From an uncultured Erysipelotrichaceae bacterium (GTDB taxonomy: Bacteria; Bacillota_I; Bacilli_A; RF39; UBA660): a stretch of DNA of 8,096 nt. The notes beneath the pieces were generated by a model. That model was not told where the DNA came from. It was given only the letters and a program-made list of their open reading frames with translations, and searched no databases. Both the position numbers and the translations under genes were made by a program. The DNA lies in contig CADBSQ010000117.1 of NCBI GenBank assembly GCA_902797415.1, forward strand, positions 1 through 8,096, read 5' to 3'. How positions within the stretch are numbered: the stretch's first letter is position 1; each line of letters opens with the position of its first letter. This document shows positions 1 through 5,297 of the stretch, piece after piece.

Positions 1-548
1 ACATTTATAAATATTAAAGCTGGTGTAATAATAGTTTTCTTTTCACCAAATATACTATTGTATTTAATACTTTCTTCTTCGTTTTTCTTATTGATGTTGT
101 TGGTTATATTCATAATAAATTCCAATTTATCGTCTTCTGGTATTAGGTTGTTTTTTAAACTAGGATACATTTCACTAATACTTGAGTTTTCCAATCCTTT
201 TTCGCTATCAACAGTTATGCAATCTATGTTATTAGGATTATTAATTTCGATATTCCCGTTTATATCAATTAAAATATTTAATGTATTAACGCTAAATGAT
301 AAAGTCTTTTTTTTAACTTGTCTTATAATACTTTTAACCATAAATAGATCTGTATTTAATTGTTCATCATTGTGTATATGATTAGCGTTTATCCTTATTA
401 TTCTATATGGAGCATCCATTTTTTCAAGCCATACTTCGTTTTTAGCACCTTTAACGACCATTGGTGAGTAATCTTCTACAGTAATGAAATAATGTAATAA
501 CTGCATTAAAACAAAATCTTTTTTTTCATTTTGTGATATTTCAATCAT
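1..548 (-). CDS. GluP/YqgP-type rhomboid intramembrane protease, N-terminal part (partial)
   Basis: The frame is open from an ATG at 548 to the left window edge, giving 182 residues. The C-terminal part lies outside the window. Seen: a soluble N-terminal domain with the segment VKGAKNEVWLEKMDAPYRII (about residues 32-51), a later SEMYPSLKNNL segment (about 128-138), and at the very edge FGEKKTIITPALIFIN, which begins a membrane helix. From memory of the family, Bacillus subtilis YqgP/GluP has the same order: an EIWLE block, a VFPSF block, then a KPTFTYLFIALQ-like first transmembrane segment before the Ser/His catalytic helices. The serine and histidine of the active site are therefore not visible here. 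Such proteases cleave membrane proteins within the bilayer; YqgP is linked to metal-transporter quality control. The start is supported by AGAGGA at 555-560, 6 nt upstream, and by a promoter at 571-599. The gene forms its own transcription unit as far as seen. Confidence 0.78.
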   Translation of the reverse strand, partial: MIEISQNEKKDFVLMQLLHYFITVEDYSPMVVKGAKNEVWLEKMDAPYRIIRINANHIHNDEQLNTDLFMVKSIIRQVKKKTLSFSVNTLNILIDINGNIEINNPNNIDCITVDSEKGLENSSISEMYPSLKNNLIPEDDKLEFIMNITNNINKKNEEESIKYNSIFGEKKTIITPALIFIN

Positions 549-570
549 AATTTTTCCTCTTTCGTTATAT

Positions 571-599
571 ATTTTATAATATTTTTAATGTTATGTAAA
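571..599 (-). promoter_or_regulatory. SigA-type promoter of the rhomboid gene
   Basis: On the minus strand a -35 box TTTACA (594-599) is followed by a 17-nt spacer and a -10 box TAAAAT (571-576). Each box differs from consensus at one base and the spacing is optimal. Transcription would start near 564, leaving a leader of about 16 nt that holds the ribosome binding site. It sits directly after the terminator of the preceding unit, which supports independent expression. Confidence 0.6.
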
Positions 600-605
600 G
601 AATAT

Positions 606-631
606 AAAAAGAAGGCTTATTCCTCCTCTTT
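606..631 (-). terminator. Rho-independent terminator overlapping the end of the 196-residue gene
   Basis: On the minus strand AGGAGG (622-627) pairs with CCTTCT (610-615), with one G-U pair, around the 6-nt loop AATAAG. The stem can extend by a G-U and three A-U pairs into the T run, which continues as TTTT then ATATT. The TAA stop codon (617-619) lies in the loop, so the last Glu codons form the left arm. The stem is modest in strength, but its position between two transcription units and the T run make it credible. Confidence 0.62.
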
Positions 632-1207
632 ATTTTTCATATAATTTATTATTTTCATGCTTCTAAATGTTTTTGTTATTAGTTTATCAAAATTCTTTGA
701 GTAATATTTTATATCTTCACAAAAATCTGTCGTGTTATATATTGTGTTTTCATGTGAATAGTCAATATTGCAAGTAAAGTCATTTTCATTATATGTTCCT
801 GTTACGACAATATTTGAATCAAGATAATACGAAGTAAAAGTATAATTAATAACATCCTCTTTCCAATCTTTTGATGCAATATAGTTCATTTCAACACCAT
901 CTTTGTAGATGGATAAATTGTCTATTAAATTATATGAATATACATCAAAATATAATGCTTCGTATGATGTATTAACATTATTTTTTTTATCTACATCATA
1001 AACTGCTTTCATGGATTCTATTTCTTTTTTGTATAAGACTTTGTCATCATCTAATTTAAAACCATTATATTTTACGTAATTCTCGACTTTTTTTTGAACA
1101 TTTTTTTGCATACTAGATAGTGTATTATAAACAAAAGTAGTAATTACTATAACAAGTATAAATATTATTACTCTTTTATATTTAGTTAGAAACTGATTTA
1201 GTGTCAT
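617..1207 (-). CDS. Membrane-anchored protein of unknown function, 196 residues
   Basis: I do not recognise a family. The protein has a basic N-terminus (K9, K11, R12), one hydrophobic helix at about residues 12-29, and then about 165 polar residues rich in Tyr, Asn and Asp. The positive-inside rule predicts a type II topology with the bulk outside the cell. Two cysteines in the external part (C146, C163) could form a disulfide. There is no signal-peptidase site or lipobox that I can see. The C-terminus KNKEEE is encoded by the terminator stem. The start has AGGAGG at 1213-1218, 5 nt upstream. The gene begins 15 nt after the stop of the pilin-like/hydrolase fusion and has no promoter of its own, so the two are probably co-transcribed and may act together at the cell surface. 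That partnership is inference from position only. Confidence 0.85.
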   Translation of the reverse strand: MTLNQFLTKYKRVIIFILVIVITTFVYNTLSSMQKNVQKKVENYVKYNGFKLDDDKVLYKKEIESMKAVYDVDKKNNVNTSYEALYFDVYSYNLIDNLSIYKDGVEMNYIASKDWKEDVINYTFTSYYLDSNIVVTGTYNENDFTCNIDYSHENTIYNTTDFCEDIKYYSKNFDKLITKTFRSMKIINYMKNKEEE

Positions 1208-1222
1208 TATTTCCTCCTTTTT

Positions 1223-2290
1223 TTATTGGTTTAGAGTTGGAATAGGACTTGCTGTTGTTCCCCCACCAGATTTTACTTTGTTGAATGCTCTTTCTGTATA
1301 ACCGAATGGATCGCTTGTTGGTGTTGGAAAAGACCAAAATGTATATACAGCGCCATACCTATTATGTATTACTGTTCTTCCTTGAACATAGTTACTTCTG
1401 TTTGTTAACTCTGAATGGCTGGTTATTTTTTTACCATCGAAATCTATTCGATTAATGTCATATCCATGTTTTCCGCAGTTGATACAATCATGTTCATCTA
1501 CATATAATGGAAGTGTTCTTGATCCTAAAACTAATACTTCTTTAACCCTTGATAAAACCTCTGGTTTAACGTTACTAACTTGGTTCATGTATGCAGCTGA
1601 GTTAGCAAACCATCCACTATCTCTAACGTATTTATATAGTCCATCAGCACCAGAACCAAACTTACTTCCATAAAGCTCGAATCTATTAGCCATTAAAGAT
1701 GCTTCCGCAGCAGCACCTTCTGGGCTACCCTGTTCTTTTTGTGCAAGGTAAGCTATACTATGTAATTGTTCTCCCGAAAGATTGTATTTTTGACCCATAT
1801 AGTTTCCTCCAGGAATGGTAGGTGTATTTATAACACTGGTAGAAGAACTTGATATTGTCTCAAGTACTCTATTGCGAATTTCTTCTTTTTCCTCTTCAAG
1901 TTCTTGTTTCCGTTTAGCTTCTTTCTCTTCTCTTTCGGTTTCTTCAAGTTTTTCATAATATTCGATATTGCCCATGTTTTCTACGCATGTATTGTATTTT
2001 TTAGTAACAGTAGAAGAAACATCTTCCATAAGTGAAAAAAAGGCTTTTCCAAAGTAAGGAATGAAAAATACTAATGCAACAACTGCTAAGCTTTTAGCTG
2101 CAGTGATTATTTCATTGATTACTTGTCCCCTATCACCCATGATTAAAGATTTGCCTATATCAACAGTTCCTTTGATTGCAACAATAATAGGTAAAGAAAG
2201 CATTGCTATTCTTAAAACTTTTGAGCCTAAATCCAAAACTTTTAAAACGCCTGCTGTTTCACATAGACTTGCTATAAGTAAATAATTCAT
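1223..2290 (-). CDS. Pilin-like membrane module fused to a SleB-like cell-wall hydrolase, 355 residues
   Basis: Start chosen at the ATG at 2290, with AGGTGA at 2296-2301 five nt upstream; a GTG three codons earlier (2299) is the alternative. Residues about 8-90 resemble VirB2/TrbC-type pilin subunits: a Cys near the N-terminus (C10), helix about 25-43, a VDIGKSLIMGD turn, helix about 66-85 ending in FFIPYFG, and a second Cys (C102). Residues about 111-145 are a highly charged Glu/Lys/Arg stretch likely to be coiled coil, followed by a Ser/Thr/Pro linker to about 170. Residues about 170-345 resemble SleB/CwlJ-type hydrolases. LAQKEQGSPEGAAAEASLMA matches the family's GEARGE...G..AVAAV.LNR pattern, making E186 the probable catalytic acid. 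DGLYKYVRDSGWF and a DPFGYT near the end fit a folded enzyme domain. A CINC pair (C269, C272) flanked by His (H267, H275) could bind metal or form a disulfide. It would sit in the membrane with the hydrolase outside. The hydrolase call is from pattern memory and fairly confident; the pilin-like call is weaker. Confidence 0.7.
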   Translation of the reverse strand: MNYLLIASLCETAGVLKVLDLGSKVLRIAMLSLPIIVAIKGTVDIGKSLIMGDRGQVINEIITAAKSLAVVALVFFIPYFGKAFFSLMEDVSSTVTKKYNTCVENMGNIEYYEKLEETEREEKEAKRKQELEEEKEEIRNRVLETISSSSTSVINTPTIPGGNYMGQKYNLSGEQLHSIAYLAQKEQGSPEGAAAEASLMANRFELYGSKFGSGADGLYKYVRDSGWFANSAAYMNQVSNVKPEVLSRVKEVLVLGSRTLPLYVDEHDCINCGKHGYDINRIDFDGKKITSHSELTNRSNYVQGRTVIHNRYGAVYTFWSFPTPTSDPFGYTERAFNKVKSGGGTTASPIPTLNQ

Positions 2291-2295
2291 AAAAA

Positions 2296-2301
2296 TCACC
2301 T
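2296..2301 (-). promoter_or_regulatory. Ribosome binding site deciding the start of the fusion gene
   Basis: AGGTGA on the minus strand, 5 nt before the ATG at 2290, is a full match to the 3' end of Firmicute 16S rRNA (UCACCU). The GTG alternative at 2299 lies inside this site and would have to use a weaker AAAGGG about 7 nt upstream. This favours the 355-residue product. Confidence 0.6.
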
Positions 2302-2313
2302 ATCTACCCTTTA

Positions 2314-2342
2314 ATTTTAACATAATTGTAAAATAAAAAAAA
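2314..2342 (-). promoter_or_regulatory. Probable extended -10 promoter for the fusion gene unit
   Basis: TGTTAAAAT on the minus strand (-10 TAAAAT at 2314-2319, TG at 2321-2322) forms an extended -10 element. At 17-nt spacing the -35 position (2337-2342) is a poor CTTTTT that coincides with the T run of the preceding terminator. Transcription would start near 2307, leaving a short leader with the AGGTGA site. The weak -35 keeps confidence moderate. Confidence 0.42.
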
Positions 2343-2357
2343 GAGGCTATTCCTCTT
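2335..2357 (-). terminator. Rho-independent terminator at the end of rpmF
   Basis: On the minus strand AAGAGG (2352-2357) pairs perfectly with CCTCTT (2341-2346) around the 5-nt loop AATAG, followed by an unbroken T run (2335-2342 including the stem end). The rpmF TAG stop codon (2347-2349) lies within the loop and the left arm encodes the terminal Glu residues. It closes the thrS-yceD-rpmF operon. Confidence 0.78.
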
Positions 2358-2535
2358 CACTTTTAATATTAAGTACATCTTTATTTTTATATTGTCCACA
2401 CTCTGTGCAAACTCTATGAGGTTTAAGTGCTTTACCACAATTTGGACAAGTCATAAGAGTTGGCATACTTTTCTTTAAATGTGTACGACGCATTCTTTTT
2501 TTAGTTTTACTAGTTCTTCTTTTTGGAACTGCCAT
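2347..2535 (-). CDS. rpmF: 50S ribosomal protein L32 (bL32)
   Basis: A 62-residue protein opening with MAVPKRRTSKTKKRMRRTH, the hallmark L32 N-terminus with its very basic RNA-binding tail. A zinc ribbon is formed by C30, C33, C43 and C46 (TCPNCGK and VCTECGQ), so this is the zinc-binding C+ form rather than a cysteine-free paralogue. L32 is a small protein of the 50S subunit near the peptidyl transferase centre and exit tunnel. A strong AAGGAGG at 2544-2550 lies 8 nt before the ATG. The gene follows yceD by 17 nt, the classic bacterial pairing, and there is no promoter between them that I can see. The acidic end (KSEEE) is encoded by the terminator arm. Length is normal for the family. Confidence 0.98.
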   Translation of the reverse strand: MAVPKRRTSKTKKRMRRTHLKKSMPTLMTCPNCGKALKPHRVCTECGQYKNKDVLNIKSEEE

Positions 2536-2552
2536 ATCTTAATCCTCCTTCT

Positions 2553-2951
2553 TTAGTTTATAATTTCCCAGCCATCCCCACTCGATAGTTTATATTCATC
2601 GTTTTCGTTTACAGCACGCAAGGGAATTTCTAGTAATATATTTTCCCATATTATTGGTGAAATATCAAGTGATTTTGATGTTTTTTTATAATCTTCTGCC
2701 AAATTATCGATGTATTCATCATAAAATATGTCTAATTCTTTAGAAACATCACCTAAATTTATCGAACTTTTTAAGATCATTTCACCTGTAATATGGATAT
2801 TAATTTGATAAGTATTAGTTAAATCCTTTATATAGCCTTTTACATTTAGCTTTTTTATTTTTTTTATTTGATCATCGTGATATTCTTTTAAATCAGGCTC
2901 TATATCAAATTCTACTTTCCCTGTAGTATTTAATTCTATTAAATCAACCAT
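2553..2951 (-). CDS. yceD: DUF177/YceD family 23S rRNA accumulation protein
   Basis: A 132-residue protein, a little shorter than B. subtilis YlbN. The central VKGYIKDLTNTYQINIHITG matches the family's HVKGRAD...F.LEITGTM segment, and DISPIIWENILLEIPLRAV (about residues 96-114) matches the DLLPIIRELLLLEIPM motif, ending in DGWEII like the family's KDWQVI. In other bacteria YceD is needed for normal 23S rRNA levels, and its gene sits next to rpmF, as here. The Cys that commonly follows the ITG.M.L segment is absent; the sequence there is LKSSINLG. The ATG follows the thrS stop by only 3 nt, and its AAAGGT site (2957-2962) overlaps the thrS stop codon, indicating translational coupling with thrS. 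Identity rests on both motifs plus context. Confidence 0.93.
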   Translation of the reverse strand: MVDLIELNTTGKVEFDIEPDLKEYHDDQIKKIKKLNVKGYIKDLTNTYQINIHITGEMILKSSINLGDVSKELDIFYDEYIDNLAEDYKKTSKSLDISPIIWENILLEIPLRAVNENDEYKLSSGDGWEIIN

Positions 2952-2954
2952 ATT

Positions 2955-4712
2955 TTACCTTTTATTATTTTCTAGGTCAGTGATGTATTTAATAAAGTCA
3001 CTCATTTTTAATGTAGTAGTTTCTTTTTGACCATATAATCTATAACTAATTTCTTCAGCTTCCTTTTCTTTATCACCAAGAATTAATGTTATAGGTATTT
3101 TCTTTGTTTGACTTTCTCTCATTTTATAAGATAGTTTTTCATCTCTATCATCAAGCACGACCCTATATCCAAGATCTTTTAATTCATTTAGCACTTTACT
3201 CGCATATTCTAAATGAAATTCGTTATTAACAGGGATAATATTGATTTGATTTGCTGAAACCCAGAATGGTAAAACTCCTTTAGTTTCTTCTAAAAGAAAT
3301 GCTAAGAATCTTTCGATAGAACCAAGTACTGCTCTATGTATTACGATTGGCGTTTCTTTTTCACCATTTTTATTGATATATGTTAAATCAAATCTTTTAG
3401 GTAGTAAGAAATCAAGCTGAATAGTTGGTACAGCAACCTCATTACCGACTGCTGGTTTAATTAAAATGTCTAACTTAGGTCCATAAAATGCTGCTTCCCC
3501 TTCTGCTTCAAAGTATTTAACACCAAGTTTATCTAGTACATTTCTAAGTGCTGATTCTGCAGTATCCCACATATCATCATCTTTATAATACTTAACTGTA
3601 TCATTTTTATCTCTTAGAGATAATCTAAAGTTTTGTTTGGTTATATCTATGTTAAAATCATTAAATACTTCTATAATTAGATCAAGAACACCCTTAAACT
3701 CACTTTCAATTTGATCTTTGGTACAAAAAATATGAGAATCATTTTGCGTAAATGCTCTTGGTCTTTCAATTCCCTTAACTGCACCTGCTGCTTCATATCT
3801 AAAATCGTTGGCAACTTCAGCTATTCTTAAAGGTAAATCTTTATATGAGTGTAGTTTATGAGAGTAAATAACCATATGATGTGGACAATTCATTGGTCTT
3901 AAAACATATTCTTCATCATCTAACTTCATAGATGGAAACATGTCTTCTTGATAATGATCCCAATGTCCACTTGTTTTATATAATTCTACATTACCTAAGT
4001 CTGGTGTGTGAACGTGTTTATATCCATGTTTAATTTCTTTATCAGTTATGTAGTTTTGTAAAGTTCTAAATATTGTATAACCATTAGGAAGCCATAAAGG
4101 AAGTCCTTTACCGACTAAATCACTTAACATGTAGATTTCTAAATCTTTGGCTATTTTTCTATGATCTCTTTCCTTTGCTTCCTCTAACTCATTTAAATGA
4201 GTTTCTAATTCTTCTTTAGTAGGAAAACATACTCCATAGATTCTTTGAAGCATTTTATTGTTAGAGTCACCTTTGTAATATGCTCCACTAAATTTTATTA
4301 GTTTAAAATTCTTTAAAAGTTTAGTTGTTTCTACATGTGGACCGCGACAAAGATCGGTAAAATCACCTTGTGAATAAATACTGATTACCTCATCGTCATC
4401 CATTTCATTTATTAAATCTATTTTATATGGATTATTTTTAAATAAATCTAATGCTTCCTCTTTAGATATTTCTTTTCGAACAATTCTCTTGTCAGATTTA
4501 GCACACTTTTTCATTTCAGACTCGATTTTTTTGATATCTTCATCTGTTAATGTTTTGTTTCCTAGGTCTATATCGTAATAAAATCCTTCCTCAACAACCG
4601 GTCCAACCCAAAGTTTAGCATCTGGATAAATGTGCATAACTGCTTGTGCTAAAAGATGTGCACAAGAGTGATTTAAAGTATTTAGTTTTTCGTTTTCTTT
4701 AAAGTTTACCAT
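2955..4712 (-). CDS. thrS: Threonyl-tRNA synthetase lacking the N-terminal TGS domain
   Basis: This cytoplasmic class II synthetase attaches threonine to tRNA-Thr. At 585 residues it is about 55-60 shorter than typical bacterial ThrRS because the TGS domain is missing: the editing domain begins almost at once. Editing-site residues are present, HSCAH (H15, H19) and LCRGPH (C122, H126), so mischarged Ser-tRNA should be cleared. In the catalytic domain the zinc ligands are C276 (MNCPHH), H327 and H459. Motif 2 is FRYEAAGAVKGIERPRAF (about 304-321) and motif 3 is GSIERF (about 464-469). The C-terminal anticodon-binding domain runs from about 485. The start has AAAGGA at 4722-4727, about 9 nt upstream, and no in-frame upstream extension is possible because the T-box terminator lies there. 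Expression should rise when uncharged tRNA-Thr accumulates. yceD and rpmF follow without a gap. Confidence 0.98.
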   Translation of the reverse strand: MVNFKENEKLNTLNHSCAHLLAQAVMHIYPDAKLWVGPVVEEGFYYDIDLGNKTLTDEDIKKIESEMKKCAKSDKRIVRKEISKEEALDLFKNNPYKIDLINEMDDDEVISIYSQGDFTDLCRGPHVETTKLLKNFKLIKFSGAYYKGDSNNKMLQRIYGVCFPTKEELETHLNELEEAKERDHRKIAKDLEIYMLSDLVGKGLPLWLPNGYTIFRTLQNYITDKEIKHGYKHVHTPDLGNVELYKTSGHWDHYQEDMFPSMKLDDEEYVLRPMNCPHHMVIYSHKLHSYKDLPLRIAEVANDFRYEAAGAVKGIERPRAFTQNDSHIFCTKDQIESEFKGVLDLIIEVFNDFNIDITKQNFRLSLRDKNDTVKYYKDDDMWDTAESALRNVLDKLGVKYFEAEGEAAFYGPKLDILIKPAVGNEVAVPTIQLDFLLPKRFDLTYINKNGEKETPIVIHRAVLGSIERFLAFLLEETKGVLPFWVSANQINIIPVNNEFHLEYASKVLNELKDLGYRVVLDDRDEKLSYKMRESQTKKIPITLILGDKEKEAEEISYRLYGQKETTTLKMSDFIKYITDLENNKR

Positions 4713-4743
4713 GTCTTTTATTCCTTTCTATTAATTAAATAAT

Positions 4744-4785
4744 AAAAAGATGGTACCCAAAGGAGCGCTTATGCACGGTACCATC
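4744..4785 (-). terminator. T-box intrinsic terminator upstream of thrS
   Basis: GATGGTACC (4777-4785) and GGTACCATC (4749-4757) on the minus strand form a perfect 9-bp stem followed by TTTTT (4744-4748). The left arm contains the T-box UGG that otherwise pairs with the tRNA acceptor end, so antiterminator and terminator are mutually exclusive. Confidence 0.92.
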
Positions 4786-4846
4786 CTTAATTTTTCTTAA
4801 TTTTGCTTTAACGCGCTAGCGTGACTTATTAGTCCCCTCAGAAAGT

Positions 4847-4849
4847 AGT
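4847..4849 (-). promoter_or_regulatory. T-box specifier codon ACU (Thr)
   Basis: ACU lies in the internal loop opposite ACACG, between two convincing helices, and is followed by A as is usual. A second ACU directly 3' (4844-4846) overlaps the basal helix, so the first is the better candidate. Confidence 0.75.
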
Positions 4850-4941
4850 AATTTAATAATCATTTATTAACTTTCACCAACCGTTAATTCTCTGTTTAAA
4901 TTTTTATTAAATCGTGTCTTTCTTCCTCGGTTTACATGGGT

Positions 4942-4970
4942 ATTGTAACACAAACAATTTTTTAATGCAA
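4942..4970 (-). promoter_or_regulatory. Promoter of the thrS T-box operon
   Basis: On the minus strand a -10 box TACAAT (4942-4947) is preceded by an extended TG (4949-4950), and TTGCAT (4965-4970) lies at exactly 17-nt spacing as the -35 box. The start would be near 4935, just before the T-box Stem I. The -35 box and spacer overlap the last codons and TAA stop of the upstream 104-residue gene. Confidence 0.68.
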
Positions 4971-5276
4971 TATTCTTTCACTATTTTCCTGTAATCTCAT
5001 TGCTAATTTTGCCATAGCAAAATTAAGGCTGTCTTCATCTAATGGATCTTTTAAATATTCAATTACATCCACAAAATTTCTAAATCTTTGATAAGCTGGA
5101 TTGAACTGTAGATTCAAAAGGAAAAAATATTTTTCGTTTGAGTCTATTGAATCATCCATCATCATTCTATTTAATTCATCAACCAAATTCTTTATTCTGT
5201 CTAACATTGTTATTAATACTGGATCCAACTTTTCTAATTCCTGTGTAATCAATTCTTCCTTTTCATTTAAAGTCAT
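4962..5276 (-). CDS. Small acidic helical protein of unknown function, 104 residues
   Basis: I do not recognise a family. The protein has no signal peptide, membrane segment or cysteine. Its Leu/Met/Glu-rich heptad-like composition suggests an all-helical soluble fold: helix about 4-18, helix about 20-40, an MMMDDSID turn, an aromatic stretch EKYFFLLNLQFNPAYQRFRNF (about 48-68), and a C-terminal helix about 80-102. It begins 21 nt after ileS and its own stop overlaps the thrS promoter, so it is most likely transcribed with ileS and sits between two synthetase genes. The start is supported by a GGGGGGA site (5282-5288) 5 nt upstream, an unusual Shine-Dalgarno form in so AT-rich a genome. The absence of a terminator after it means ileS transcripts can run into the T-box leader. 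Function unknown; a role linked to translation would be guesswork. Confidence 0.85.
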   Translation of the reverse strand: MTLNEKEELITQELEKLDPVLITMLDRIKNLVDELNRMMMDDSIDSNEKYFFLLNLQFNPAYQRFRNFVDVIEYLKDPLDEDSLNFAMAKLAMRLQENSERILH

Positions 5277-5297
5277 AAAAATCCCCCCGTTTTCTAA

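Larger units (their letters stand above)
4744..4935 (-). ncRNA. T-box riboswitch (tRNA-Thr responsive) of thrS
   Basis: Every part can be seen on the minus strand. The Stem I base pairs AGAAAG (4918-4923) with CTTTCT (4840-4845). The next helix pairs ATTTAATAA (4904-4912) with TTATTAAAT (4851-4859). Between them lies the specifier loop, whose 3' side reads T-ACT-A, placing a threonine codon ACU at 4847-4849 followed by the expected purine. The distal part has AGAGA (4889-4893) and the loop GGTTGGTGAAA closed by ATTAAC/GTTAAT (4883-4888, 4866-4871), the standard tRNA-elbow contact. A GACT-AATA-AGTC hairpin follows. The T-box GGATGGTACCGTG with the TCC partner makes the antiterminator, which competes with the terminator. 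Known mechanism: uncharged tRNA-Thr stabilises the antiterminator and allows transcription of thrS and probably yceD-rpmF. Confidence 0.95.

Noticed and set aside
58..381. Plus-strand open frame encoding a hydrophobic 107-residue peptide
   Set aside because: It lies fully opposite the intact rhomboid frame, which has a promoter, ribosome binding site and family motifs. The apparent membrane character comes from the reverse complement of Asn/Lys/Ile-rich codons.
622..627. AGGAGG before 617 as a ribosome binding site
   Set aside because: No start codon follows at a suitable distance. The sequence is the left arm of the terminator and encodes Glu residues.
1455..2285. Plus-strand open frames at 1455-1673 and 2061-2285
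   Set aside because: Both are antisense to the hydrolase/pilin-like gene, have no good ribosome binding site and give low-complexity peptides.
2255..2290. Possible lipoprotein signal at C10 of the fusion protein
   Set aside because: The residues before the Cys are A-S-L, and Leu at -1 does not fit a lipobox. There is also no h-region of proper length after a basic start. The Cys fits a pilin-like disulfide better.
4749..4785. Repeated GGTACC palindromes as operator or restriction-linked repeats
   Set aside because: They are the two arms of the T-box terminator and fully explained by that structure.
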